From: Clostridiales bacterium
GTDB lineage: Bacteria; Bacillota; Clostridia; Christensenellales; Aristaeellaceae
Length of the DNA stretch: 16,496 nt
NCBI GenBank assembly: GCA_004557805.1
Contig: SFFS01000041.1
Location: 1 to 16,496 of the forward strand
Direction of reading: 5' to 3'
The notes under the pieces were generated by a model. The model did not search any database. It was not told the origin of the DNA and saw only the letters and a list, made by a program, of their open reading frames with translations. The translations under genes and the position numbers were made by a program. This document shows, in pieces, positions 1-8,100 of the stretch; position 1 is the stretch's first letter; each line of letters begins with the position of its first letter.

Positions 1-135
1 GCGAAGTTCTATCCCACCACGAATCCGAGCTGGAACGACGCGCGCGTGGCGCTGATCAAGGCTGAACAGAACGCCCTGCTGGGCGGCAATGTGGCCGAGC
101 TGCTGGCCGAAGCGCAGGCTTCTTTCGCTAAGTAA
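1..135 (+). CDS. C-terminal end of probable ABC sugar-binding protein (partial)
   Basis: An open frame enters from the left edge and stops at TAA 133-135, giving 44 residues that begin AKFYPTTNPSWNDARVAL and end AQASFAK. The mixed helical tail with a tryptophan and an alanine-rich last helix resembles the C-terminus of extracellular solute-binding proteins of the MalE/UgpB type. The main argument is context: MalF- and MalG-type permeases follow on the same strand, the usual gene order for carbohydrate importers. The bulk of the protein, including any lipoprotein signal, lies outside the window, so the ligand cannot be judged. The family is inferred from position more than from sequence. Confidence 0.65.
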   Translation, partial: AKFYPTTNPSWNDARVALIKAEQNALLGGNVAELLAEAQASFAK

Positions 136-148
136 TTTTGCAGCGCTT

Positions 149-192
149 GCGGAGGCCGGTTTTTCCGGTCTCCGCAGGCCGTTTTTCTTTTT
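149..192 (+). terminator. Intra-operon terminator/attenuator after binding-protein gene
   Basis: An 11-bp stem (149-159 with 165-175, one G-U pair) closes a five-T loop and is followed after six bases by a long T-rich run (181-192). It starts 13 bases after the binding-protein stop codon. In sugar ABC operons such a partial terminator commonly leaves the binding protein in excess over the permeases; that role here is inference. Confidence 0.7.
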
Positions 193-217
193 TTCGGGCC
201 GCGGAAGCGGCCGGAAG

Positions 218-261
218 AGAGCGCGTCCGGCCCTTGACCGGCGTTCGCGCGGCTCTTTTTT
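218..261 (+). terminator. Second terminator-like hairpin in permease leader
   Basis: AGAGC (218-222) pairs with GCTCT (252-256). The stem continues after a one-base bulge with GCG (223-225) and CGC (248-250). An inner CCGG/CCGG stem (227-230, 238-241) caps it, and six T residues follow at 256-261. It is weaker and more irregular than the hairpin at 149-175. A small hairpin with a GGAA loop (197-212) lies between the two. It may be part of an attenuation leader or only fortuitous in GC-rich DNA. Confidence 0.35.
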
Positions 262-353
262 GTACGGGGGAGAAACGCTCCCGCCGTTTTCCTTCGCCGC
301 CCGGCGGCGAAAAAACGCCCGCGCCTTTTAACGCGCACAGGGGAGGAACCGCT

Positions 354-1241
354 ATGAACGGGATTCGGGTCCGCTATAAATGGGAGCCCTATCTGTGGCT
401 TCTGCCAAGCCTTCTGCTGATGACGGTTTTCGTCGTATTCCCCATCTGCATCGTGTTCAAGCTGTCCTTCAGCGAGATTTCCAAGGCGGGCGTGGTGGGC
501 AAATTCATCGGCTTTGAAAATTTCCGCAGCGCAGTGACGGACAAGGCGTTCGGCGTCGTCATGCGCAATACGGCGATATGGGTCGTATCGGTGGTCGGCA
601 TTTCCACGCTGCTGGGCTTCGTGCTGGCGATGGTGCTGAATTGCCAGTTCCGCGGCCGCAAGATCGCGCGGTCGATCGTCGTCTTTCCCTGGGCGACCTC
701 GCTGGTCATCCAGGCCTCCGTCTGGAATTACATCATCAAATTTGAATACGGCAACCTCAACAACGTCCTGCTGAACCTGGGCGTTATCAAAAACGCAATC
801 AACTGGCGCGCTTCCTATCAGATCGAATTTGCGTGGGAGTGCGGCGTTGGCATATTCGTGACCGTTCCGTTCGTGATGTTCTGCGTGTTGGCGGGGCTGC
901 AATCGATCGACGGCGCATTTTACGAGGCCGCGACGGTGGACGGCGCGGGCTTCTGGAAGCGGCTGCGCCGCGTGACGCTTCCGCTGGTGCGTCCCTCGCT
1001 TACGGTGAGTACCGTTCTGAACATCATCTACGTGTTCAATTCCTTCCCCATCATCTATACCATCACCAAGGGCGCGCCGGCCAACAAGACCGACACCATG
1101 GTTACGTTCCTCTATATGCGCGCGTTTTACGATCAGCAGAAGGGCCCCGCGACGGCGCTTTCGGTGATCGGCTTTGCCATCCTGTGCGCCGTGGCGGGCG
1201 TTTACATGATGCTGACCATGCGCGGAGAGGAGGATCTGTAA
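354..1241 (+). CDS. Carbohydrate ABC transporter permease, MalF/UgpA type
   Basis: This 295-residue integral membrane protein would form one half of the channel of a binding-protein-dependent sugar importer. The N-terminus (WEPYLWLLPSLLLMTVFVVFP) is the typical first membrane helix of this family, with further hydrophobic segments near residues 72-96, 105-124, 160-181, 219-236 and 268-287. The cytoplasmic EAA loop that docks on the ATPase is present at about 191-210 (EAATVDGAG, ending in LP). The start is fixed by GGGAGG at 341-346, seven bases before the ATG; the frame is open further upstream but passes through the leader hairpins and has no support there. The stop TAA overlaps the next ATG by one base, so translation is probably coupled. 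Length is normal for the family. The substrate is unknown. Confidence 0.9.
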   Translation: MNGIRVRYKWEPYLWLLPSLLLMTVFVVFPICIVFKLSFSEISKAGVVGKFIGFENFRSAVTDKAFGVVMRNTAIWVVSVVGISTLLGFVLAMVLNCQFRGRKIARSIVVFPWATSLVIQASVWNYIIKFEYGNLNNVLLNLGVIKNAINWRASYQIEFAWECGVGIFVTVPFVMFCVLAGLQSIDGAFYEAATVDGAGFWKRLRRVTLPLVRPSLTVSTVLNIIYVFNSFPIIYTITKGAPANKTDTMVTFLYMRAFYDQQKGPATALSVIGFAILCAVAGVYMMLTMRGEEDL

Positions 1242-2821
1242 TGGCGAACAGACGTTTCGCGCTGATTGTGTGCCTTGTTTCCGCGCTGCTTGCGGCGGCG
1301 TTGCTGGCGCTGCCCGCCTTCCGGTTTGAGACGGCGCTTTTCAGTGTGAAATCCGGCAATACGTTCGTGGGCGACGAGAAATATCTCGCGAAAAAAGCGC
1401 AGGCCGAGGACGTGCTGGAAACCTGCCGCGAGAGCGGCGGCTACGGCGATGTGGCGCTGCGCGAGGAAGTGACCGAGCGGGTTAATTCCAAGGGCGAAAA
1501 AACTTCGATGGTCGCGTTTTCCGTCACGGCTTCGCGTGCGCGTTCGGGGTATGAGTTCATTGCTTCCGGGCTGCCTTCCGGCCGGGTGCTGCTGGCGCTT
1601 GCGGCGCTGGGCGCGCTGTCGCTCGCGCTGCTGCTGGCGGGCTGCCGCAAATCGCTCGATACGCCGCCGCGCGCGCTGAAGGCCGGACAGAGAAGGCTGC
1701 GGCGGGCCGCGTGTTTTTGCGCGCTGGGCGCGCTGATCTTGGTGCCGGCGTTCGTCATGCGCACGACGGTTTACTTTGGCCGGGAAATTATCGCGCTGCT
1801 TTCGCAGGCGGATACGCCGGCAGTGGCGGTGCGCGTTGCGGCGGCGGACGGCTTCCTCTACGGCGGAAGCGCCGGGGCGGAAGCGGCGTCGCTGCTGGGC
1901 GGTCTGCAATACCGGCCGACGGCGTATGTATGGCTGCTTGCGCCGGTTTTCCTGTGCCTGCTGCTGGGCGCGGTGCAGCTCAGCGAGGGCGAACTGAAGC
2001 GCCCGGTAATGCGCGGGGCGCTGTATCTGTTCGTGATCGCTGTGTGCGCGGTCATTCTCTACCCGTATTACGTCATGCTCATCACCGCTTTCCGCAGCAA
2101 CGCCGAAAGCACGGATATGTATTTCCGCTATCTTTTTCCGACAAAATGGTTGTTCTCCAACCTGGGCGACATTGTACGGCGCGGCGTGCCGCGCTATCTG
2201 CTCAACTCGCTGGCGCTGTCGGCCGGAGCGACGGGCGTTGCGCTTCTATGCGGCGTCCCCGCGGCCTATGCGATGTCGCGCATGCGCTTCCGCGGAAAAA
2301 AAGCGTTTCTTGGCTTTGTCATCATGAGCCAGATGTTTGCGCCGGTGGTGCTGCTGGTCGGCATTTCGCGGCTGATGAACTTCCTGCGCCTGAACGATTC
2401 TATCGTCGGGCTGATGCTCATCAACGCGGCGTTCAATCAGGCGTTCGCGATCTGGCTGCTGCGCGGCACATTCATGTCCATTTCCTCCGAAATGGAGCAG
2501 GCGGCCTGCATCGACGGCTGTTCCACGATCGGCTCTCTGCTGCATGTGCTGCTGCCCATGGCCGCGCCCGGAATCGTGACGACGCTCATTTTCGTTTTCA
2601 TTAACGCATGGAACGAATACACCATTTCCACCGTGCTCATTTCCAACGCGGCGAAGAAGCCCATCACCGTGGGCATCACGCAGTTCAGCTCCTTCAACAT
2701 GATCGAGTGGCAATACCTTTTCGCTTCGGCGCTGCTGGCCACAATCCCCGTCGTCGTGCTGTTCATGTTTATTGAAAAGCACCTCGTCGCAGGGCTGACC
2801 AGCGGGGGCGTGAAGGGGTAA
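1241..2821 (+). CDS. Carbohydrate ABC permease, MalG type, with long N-terminal extension
   Basis: This 526-residue protein is the second permease of the importer. Its C-terminal 270 residues (from about 258) are an ordinary MalG-type domain: a first helix at 258-283, five more hydrophobic segments, and the ATPase-docking EAA loop at 418-439 (EQAACIDG, then LLP). The first 250 residues are not part of a usual MalG, which is about 280 residues long in total. They contain four predicted membrane helices (6-27, 116-134, 156-173, 228-246), a polar region of about 85 residues after the first helix, and a roughly 55-residue loop between helices three and four. The start is set by TAATG overlap with the previous gene and by GGAGAGGAGG just upstream. 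The reading frame is continuous and the extension has no internal stop, so it is translated unless an internal start is used. The substrate is unknown. Confidence 0.9.
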   Translation: MANRRFALIVCLVSALLAAALLALPAFRFETALFSVKSGNTFVGDEKYLAKKAQAEDVLETCRESGGYGDVALREEVTERVNSKGEKTSMVAFSVTASRARSGYEFIASGLPSGRVLLALAALGALSLALLLAGCRKSLDTPPRALKAGQRRLRRAACFCALGALILVPAFVMRTTVYFGREIIALLSQADTPAVAVRVAAADGFLYGGSAGAEAASLLGGLQYRPTAYVWLLAPVFLCLLLGAVQLSEGELKRPVMRGALYLFVIAVCAVILYPYYVMLITAFRSNAESTDMYFRYLFPTKWLFSNLGDIVRRGVPRYLLNSLALSAGATGVALLCGVPAAYAMSRMRFRGKKAFLGFVIMSQMFAPVVLLVGISRLMNFLRLNDSIVGLMLINAAFNQAFAIWLLRGTFMSISSEMEQAACIDGCSTIGSLLHVLLPMAAPGIVTTLIFVFINAWNEYTISTVLISNAAKKPITVGITQFSSFNMIEWQYLFASALLATIPVVVLFMFIEKHLVAGLTSGGVKG

Positions 2822-2840
2822 AGGCGGGGGAGTTTTTTCT

Positions 2841-2884
2841 GCGAGAACCCCTTTCTTTCCATGAGGAAAGAAAGGGGTTCTCGC
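2841..2884. repeat. Perfect 20-bp inverted repeat (hairpin)
   Basis: Bases 2841-2860 and 2865-2884 are exact reverse complements around an ATGA loop. The palindrome starts 19 bases after the malG-type stop codon. No T-run follows on either strand, so it is not a standard intrinsic terminator, although a hairpin this stable could protect the 3' end of the transporter mRNA or act as a REP-like element. It begins a 310-base gene-free stretch that holds several hairpins. Confidence 0.85.
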
Positions 2885-2901
2885 GCTCTCCTGAAAGAAA
2901 G

Positions 2902-2949
2902 GCAGGCGCAGTTTTTCCTGTTCCGCCCCGCGGAGGGCGGGGCGGAACG
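2902..2949. repeat. Hairpin repeat unit, copy 1
   Basis: The unit starts with GCAGGCGCAG, a T-run and CCTG, followed by a 12-bp stem (2920-2931 with 2937-2948) around a GGAGG loop. The same unit recurs at 3009-3055. Between the two copies the stem differs at one pair: C2926-G2942 here, T3032-A3048 there, so pairing is preserved. No coding frame explains it; it looks like a short interspersed palindromic repeat. Confidence 0.8.
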
Positions 2950-2965
2950 GAGGGAAAGGGCGGGA

Positions 2966-3003
2966 ATGCGGCAGAAACACATGCGTGTGGGCTGCATTTT
3001 TTT
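2966..3003 (+). terminator. Terminator of the sugar transporter operon
   Basis: ATGCGGC (2966-2972) pairs with GCTGCAT (2991-2997) with one G-U pair. An inner ACAC/GTGT stem (2977-2980, 2985-2988) sits inside, and a seven-T run covers 2997-3003. It is the first plus-strand intrinsic terminator after the MalG-type gene and sits between the two hairpin repeats. Confidence 0.65.
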
Positions 3004-3008
3004 AGAGA

Positions 3009-3055
3009 GCAGGCGCAGTTTTCCTGTTCCGTCCCGCGGAGGGCGGGACGGAACG
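3009..3055. repeat. Hairpin repeat unit, copy 2
   Basis: This second copy of the unit at 2902-2949 is in the same orientation. It has the same GCAGGCGCAG lead and CCTG, then a 12-bp stem (3026-3037 with 3043-3054) around the same GGAGG loop. It differs by one T fewer in the spacer and by the compensated T3032-A3048 pair. Confidence 0.8.
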
Positions 3056-3086
3056 AACCCTATACGTGGAAGTGCAGGCGTACGGC

Positions 3087-3125
3087 AAAAAGGCGTGCCG
3101 CCGTTCTTTTCAAACGGCGGCACGC
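3087..3125 (-). terminator. Terminator of the ygiQ-type gene (probably bidirectional)
   Basis: A perfect 13-bp stem (3093-3105 with 3113-3125) has a seven-base loop. On the minus strand it ends in five T residues (A-run 3087-3091) and lies only six bases beyond the radical SAM stop codon. On the plus strand T-rich sequence follows at 3129-3142, so it could also stop transcription coming from the transporter operon. Confidence 0.85.
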
Positions 3126-3131
3126 TGCGTT

Positions 3132-5099
3132 TTATTTCTTTTTCAGCGCGGCGCGCGGGGATTTGGTGCCGAGCCTTCCGGGCTTTTCCGGGCGCGGAAG
3201 ACGTGTGGCTGCGGCGGGCTGCGCCTTGGGAGAGGGCTTCTTTCTTGCGGGTGGGGGCGGTGCAGCCGGTTTGCCGCGCGAAGCGCGCCCGCGTTCATCG
3301 GCACTTTCGGGCGGGACGAGGCATTTGCCGCCGAAACCGATCAGGTCCTCGCGGCCCGCGATGCGCAGCGCCCTGCGCACGAGCGGACGGTTTTCGGGCC
3401 GGCGGTATTGCAGCAGCGCGCGCTGCATGGCCTTTTCGTGCGGGTCGTTCGGGATATGCAGGGGCTGCATGGTGCGCGGATCGATGCCCGTCCAGAACAT
3501 ACAGGTGGACAGCGTGCCGGGGGTGGGATAGAAATCCTGCACCTGCTCGGGCTGCTGGCGCGTATCGCGCAGATATTCCGCCAGCCGGACGGCGGCCTGC
3601 ATGTCGCTTCCCGGATGGCTGCTGATGAGATAGGGCAGAAGATACTGTTTGAGGCCGAGGCTGTCGTTGATCGCCTTGAACTTCTGTGCAAAGCGCTCGT
3701 AGACCTCCATCGGCGGCTTGCCCATCAGCGACAGCACGCGCGGATCGACGTGCTCCGGCGCAACCTTCAAATGGCCGCTGACATGATGCGCGATCAGCTC
3801 CTTGAGGAACGGACTGTCCTTGTCGAGCAGGATATAGTCGTAGCGCAGGCCAGAGCGGATGAACACCTTCTTCACCTTCGGCAGGGCGCGTACGCGCCGC
3901 AGAATCGTCAGCAGCTCGGAATGATCGGCCCTGACGTTTTTGCACGGCGTGGGGAACAGACACTGGCGCTCGGCGCACGCGCCGCATTTGGCCTGCTTGG
4001 CGCAGGCGGGGCGGCGGAAGTTGGCCGTGGGGCCGCCGATGTCGTGAATATAGCCCTTGAAATCGGGGAAGGCGGTCAGCAGCTTCGCTTCGTTGACGAT
4101 CGATTCCGGGCTGCGCGAGGAAACGAACCGCCCCTGATGATACGTCAGCGCGCAGAAACTGCAGCAGCCGAAGCAGCCGCGCGTGGCCGCAATGGAGAAT
4201 TTTACCTCTTCCAGCGCGGGAATGCCGCCCATCCTGTCGTACATCGGATGCCAGGCGCGCTGATAGGGCAGCTCGTATACGCGGTCGAGCTCCTCGCGCG
4301 TCAGCGGCAGCGCGGGAATATTCTGACAGAGCCAGCGGTTGGCGCATTTCTGCGCGAGCGGCTTGCCGCGCACGGCGTCCTGCTCGCGATATTGCCGCAT
4401 GAACGCTTCGGCGTAAGCGCGCTTATCGGCGGCGACCTCCTCGAAGGAGGGGATGGTTTCATAGCCCGCGGGCGGTTCCTTGGCCAGGAAGCACGCGCCG
4501 CGCAGCGCGGGCAGATAGTCGCGCCAGTCGGGCTTTTCCAGCAGTTCGGCCGTTTCCACGATGGAGTTTTCGCCCATGCCGAACAGCAGAATGTCCGCGC
4601 CGCAATCGAACAGCAGCGGCCTGCGCACGGAGTTGGACCAGTAATCGTAATGCGCGAAGCGCCGCAGCGAAGCCTCCACGCCGCCGATGACGATCGGCAC
4701 GTCGCGATACGCCTCGCGGATGCGGTTGCAGTAGGCGATCGTCGCCCGGTCGGGGCGGTGTCCCGGCTCGCCGCCGGGAGAGTATACGTCTTTGTCGCGC
4801 GGCCGTTTGGCCACGGTGTAGTGGTTGACCATGCTGTCGATTACGCCCGCGCTGACAAGAAACCCCAGCCTCGGACGGCCGAACCGCGCGAAGTCCTCCG
4901 CCGTGTGCCAGTCGGGCTGCGGCAGGATGCACACGCGGTAGCCCGCGCTTTCCAGCACGCGCGTTAAAATCGCGCAGCCGAAGGACGGGTGATCGACATA
5001 CGCGTCGCCCGTCACGAACACAAAATCGGGCGCGTCCCAGCCGCGCGCAAGCATTTCCTCAGCCGTTACCGGCAAAAAAGCATTCTTATCGTATTGCAT
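3132..5099 (-). CDS. YgiQ-family radical SAM protein
   Basis: This 655-residue protein belongs to the YgiQ family of uncharacterised radical SAM enzymes; the reaction is not known. The N-terminal family domain is clear (FLPVTAEEMLARGWD, then VTGDAYVDHPSFG). The [4Fe-4S]-binding CX3CX2C motif is RGCFGCCSFC with cysteines at 309, 313 and 316. A second cysteine cluster (366, 372, 375, 380, 386) could hold another metal centre. The C-terminal DUF3362-type region begins near QDFYPTPGTLSTCM (about 522). The last 55 residues are a Pro/Ala/Lys/Arg-rich tail ending in KKK, probably disordered. The start MQYDKNAFLP matches where the family domain begins; the frame is open further upstream but that part is the shadow of the preceding gene. 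There is no Shine-Dalgarno, and the promoter places the transcript start at or next to the ATG. Confidence 0.93.
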   Translation of the reverse strand: MQYDKNAFLPVTAEEMLARGWDAPDFVFVTGDAYVDHPSFGCAILTRVLESAGYRVCILPQPDWHTAEDFARFGRPRLGFLVSAGVIDSMVNHYTVAKRPRDKDVYSPGGEPGHRPDRATIAYCNRIREAYRDVPIVIGGVEASLRRFAHYDYWSNSVRRPLLFDCGADILLFGMGENSIVETAELLEKPDWRDYLPALRGACFLAKEPPAGYETIPSFEEVAADKRAYAEAFMRQYREQDAVRGKPLAQKCANRWLCQNIPALPLTREELDRVYELPYQRAWHPMYDRMGGIPALEEVKFSIAATRGCFGCCSFCALTYHQGRFVSSRSPESIVNEAKLLTAFPDFKGYIHDIGGPTANFRRPACAKQAKCGACAERQCLFPTPCKNVRADHSELLTILRRVRALPKVKKVFIRSGLRYDYILLDKDSPFLKELIAHHVSGHLKVAPEHVDPRVLSLMGKPPMEVYERFAQKFKAINDSLGLKQYLLPYLISSHPGSDMQAAVRLAEYLRDTRQQPEQVQDFYPTPGTLSTCMFWTGIDPRTMQPLHIPNDPHEKAMQRALLQYRRPENRPLVRRALRIAGREDLIGFGGKCLVPPESADERGRASRGKPAAPPPPARKKPSPKAQPAAATRLPRPEKPGRLGTKSPRAALKKK

Positions 5100-5105
5100 G
5101 TGCGT

Positions 5106-5134
5106 ATCATAACACGAAACGAACGTTATTTCAA
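5106..5134 (-). promoter_or_regulatory. Promoter for ygiQ-type gene, predicting a leaderless mRNA
   Basis: On the minus strand TTGAAA (5134-5129) and TATGAT (5111-5106) are separated by exactly 17 bases. Only six bases lie between the -10 box and the ATG at 5099, so the standard start point falls on the A of ATG. No Shine-Dalgarno is present. The -35 box overlaps the last two sense codons (Leu-Lys) of the upstream glucan synthase gene, leaving no terminator between the two genes. Confidence 0.7.
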
Positions 5135-8100
5135 CGCAAACGAATGCTCGTGGACGCGGCCGTCGTCGACGAGATCGACCCAGCCGTCGTCGCGTTTTCC
5201 GCGCAGGGCGCGGAAAAGATAGCGCGTGCCGCCGTAGCGGTATTCGAGCGTGAAGCCCTCCCAATCCTCGGGCGCGGTGGGGCGCAGCCTTGCGCGCGCG
5301 CCTCGCTTTTCAAAGCCGCACAGCGCTTCCAGACCGGCGCGCAGAAGCAGCCCGGCCGATCCGGTATACCACGTCCAGCCGGCGCGCCCTGCGTTTTCGC
5401 AGGCGGAAACGTCCGCCGCGACGACGAACGGTTCGCCCAGATACAGCCGCACCTCCTCGGGCGAGCGGGTATGGCTGGTGGGTAGCAGCATGCGGAAAAT
5501 CTCCCATGCCTGCGCCGTAAGTCCCTCCTGCGCGCAGGCCATGACGAGCCAGCAGGCCGCGTGCGTGTATTGCCCGCCGTTTTCGCGCACGCCCGGCGGA
5601 TAGGCGCGGATATAGCCCGGATCGCCCGCGCCGTCGAACGGCGGGTCGAGCAGGCGGACGATGCCGCGCTCCCGGTCGACGAGCCGGTCGAGCGCACTTT
5701 CCAGCGCTTCGCGCGCGTGCGCCGCTCCGGCGAATACGGCCCATACCTGCGCCGTCAGATCGATTTCGCATTCCGCACAGCCCGGCGCGCCGAGAATTTC
5801 GCCCGAATCGAACCATGCGCGGGCGTACCAGCCGCCCGTCCAGGCGTGCTCTTCGGCGGCGGCGAGGAGCGCCTCGCGGCGCGCGAGCAGCGCTTTATGC
5901 GTTTCTTCTGGGCAGAGCGGCGCGAAGCGGCGGAGCGTTTCAGCAAGGAAGAACCCGAGCCACACGCTTTCGCCGCGGCCCTCAACGCCCACGCGGCTCA
6001 TGCCGTCGTTCCAGTCGCCTGCGCCCATCAGCGGGAGGCCGTGCGCGCCGATCTGCACGCTTTCGATGGCGCGCAGGCAGTGCTGACGGAGCGTGCCGGC
6101 CGTTTCAGAGCGCTCCGCGCTGCCATAGCAGTCCTCGCGGCCCTCGGGAATTTCCGGCCCGGTCAGATACGGGGCCGTTTCGTCGAGCACGCCCATGTCG
6201 CCCGTCGCTTCGATATATTCCGCCGCGGCGTAGGGCAGGAAGAGCTTATCGTCGCTGATGCGCGTGCGCACGCCCAGAGCCGGCTCATGCCACCAGTGCT
6301 GCACGTCGCCCGCCTCAAACTGGTGCGCCGCCGCTTCCAGCAGATGCGCGCGCACCGCGGCGGGATCTGTATAGCGCAGCGCCAGCATGTCCTGTAACTG
6401 ATCGCGGAAGCCCGTCGCGCCGCCCGCCTGCTGGAAGCCTGCCTTTGCGCGGACGCGCGAGCAGAGCAGCTGCGCAGGCAGCCATGTGGAAAGCAGGAGC
6501 GAAACGGCGGGATCGGGCGCGCTGACGCGCAGCGCTGAAAGCCGCGCGTCCCATTCCTTTTCAAGCCGCGCCAGCCGCAGACGCGCGCCGCCGCCGCAGA
6601 ATGCGTGCAGCGCCTTTTCCGGTTCGTCCGCCCCCAGCAGCACGCAGATATCGGCGGTTTCCTTCGGGTTCAGGGTGAGAAAGCGGCGCACCGCGCCGAA
6701 CGGGCCGCCCGCATCGCCCTCATCCAGGTGCGCGAGCGACATGCCGCGCGGCGCGCTCATGCCGCCCGCGCCGAAGAACGCCGCCGCGTTTGCGGAGGCT
6801 TCCACTTCGCGATGCGCCATGCAAAGGAACGCGCCTTCCGGCACGACGGGGCTTTCGACTGCGCACACGCCGCCCTCGGCGCGGCAGCGCGCCTGCATCG
6901 CGTCGCGCCGGTGCGAGCCGAGCAGGAAGCGGGCGCACGCCGTCACCGAAAGCCGGCGCGGCGCGTCGGACGGGTTTTCAAGAGAAATCAGCACGGCGCG
7001 CACAGGCAGTTCCGTGTCGACGAACACATCCGCCGCCGCGCGCAGCGACAGCGCGTCGCACCGGAAGCGCATCCGCCCCGGGTAGAACGCGGCCAGCGCC
7101 TCCAGCAAAAGAGGAGAGTAATCGCCGGTTTCCTCGTCGCGCAGCCAGAAGCCCTCCTGCGCGCAATCGAGGACGGGATCGGAAAAGAGCGCCGTCAGCC
7201 TGCGCAGGCGGCTGTTTGCGGCGTAGACGAACCCTGCGCCGCGATCGGTCATTACCGCGCCGAAGCGCGGGTTGGCCATAACGTTCGCCCATGCGGCGGG
7301 CGGCTGGCGATAGCAGAGATAGCCGCCGTCGGACAGGAAACCGCCATAGCCGTTGTCGAGCGCGGGCGTGCCGTGCGCGGGACGCAGCGCGGAAAGCCGC
7401 CGCCCCAGCGTTTCGGGTGCGGGCCAGCGCGATTCCATAAGCGCCAGCTGCCTGGCGGCAGAGCCTCCGTTTCCGTCGAGCTCCAGCGCGGAAAGAGACA
7501 GGAGGGCCTCGACGGCGTGCGGCGGATACAGCCCCGCGTCTACGAGCGTCACGCCGCCGGGGCGGCCGATCGTATCGCGCGAAGCGCATGAAGCCAGCAG
7601 CGAGAGGAGCGCGTCGCGCAGCGGTTGAAAATACCCTTCGCTTTGCAGATTGACAAGCGCCAGGTCGAAGCGCAGCCCCAGCCGGGTCAGATAGGCGTGC
7701 GCGCGCACGGCCTGCCGCGCCAGCGCGGCGTGGCGCTCGTCGCGCAGAAGGACGGTCATCAGCGGCAGGTCGCCGGAGATGGAGAAACGCCACAGCTCCT
7801 CGCGGGCGGCGGGCTTTGTGCCGGGGCGCGGCGAGGGGCAGATCAGGTGCGCGGCCATTCGCTGCGCCGCCAGTTCTGCGGATTCGTTCAGACCCGCGCC
7901 GCGCGCCGTTACGTCGGCCGATACTTCGGACAGCGCGAGCGCCTGCGCGGCGGCTTCGGCGGTTTCGTATCGCGCGGTCAGACGGAGCGCCTGCGCTTCG
8001 TCCTCCACCGCGGCCGTCAGGAACCAGACGCGCCGCGCGCCCTGCGCGGGAATCTTCAGCCGCGCGCATACGCTCAGGCATGGGTCGATCACCGCGCCGG

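Noticed and set aside
234..265. TTGACC in the permease leader as a promoter -35 box
   Set aside because: No acceptable -10 box lies 16-18 bases downstream; the sequence is better explained as part of the hairpin at 218-261.
138..353. N-terminal extension of the MalF-type permease from 138
   Set aside because: The extra 72 residues are Arg/Pro-rich translations of the leader hairpins, while a good ribosome site and the family's normal N-terminus are at 354.
833..1240. Extension of the MalG-type frame upstream of 1241
   Set aside because: It overlaps the MalF-type gene in another frame and encodes no membrane segments; the TAATG junction with a strong ribosome site marks the start.
3066..4967. 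A 633-codon open frame on the plus strand opposite the radical SAM gene
   Set aside because: It lies antisense to an unmistakable YgiQ-family protein, shows no domain of its own and begins within the terminator region.
5100..5264. Upstream extension of the radical SAM protein to 5264
   Set aside because: It overlaps the end of the glucan synthase, is Arg-rich and precedes the point where the family domain begins.
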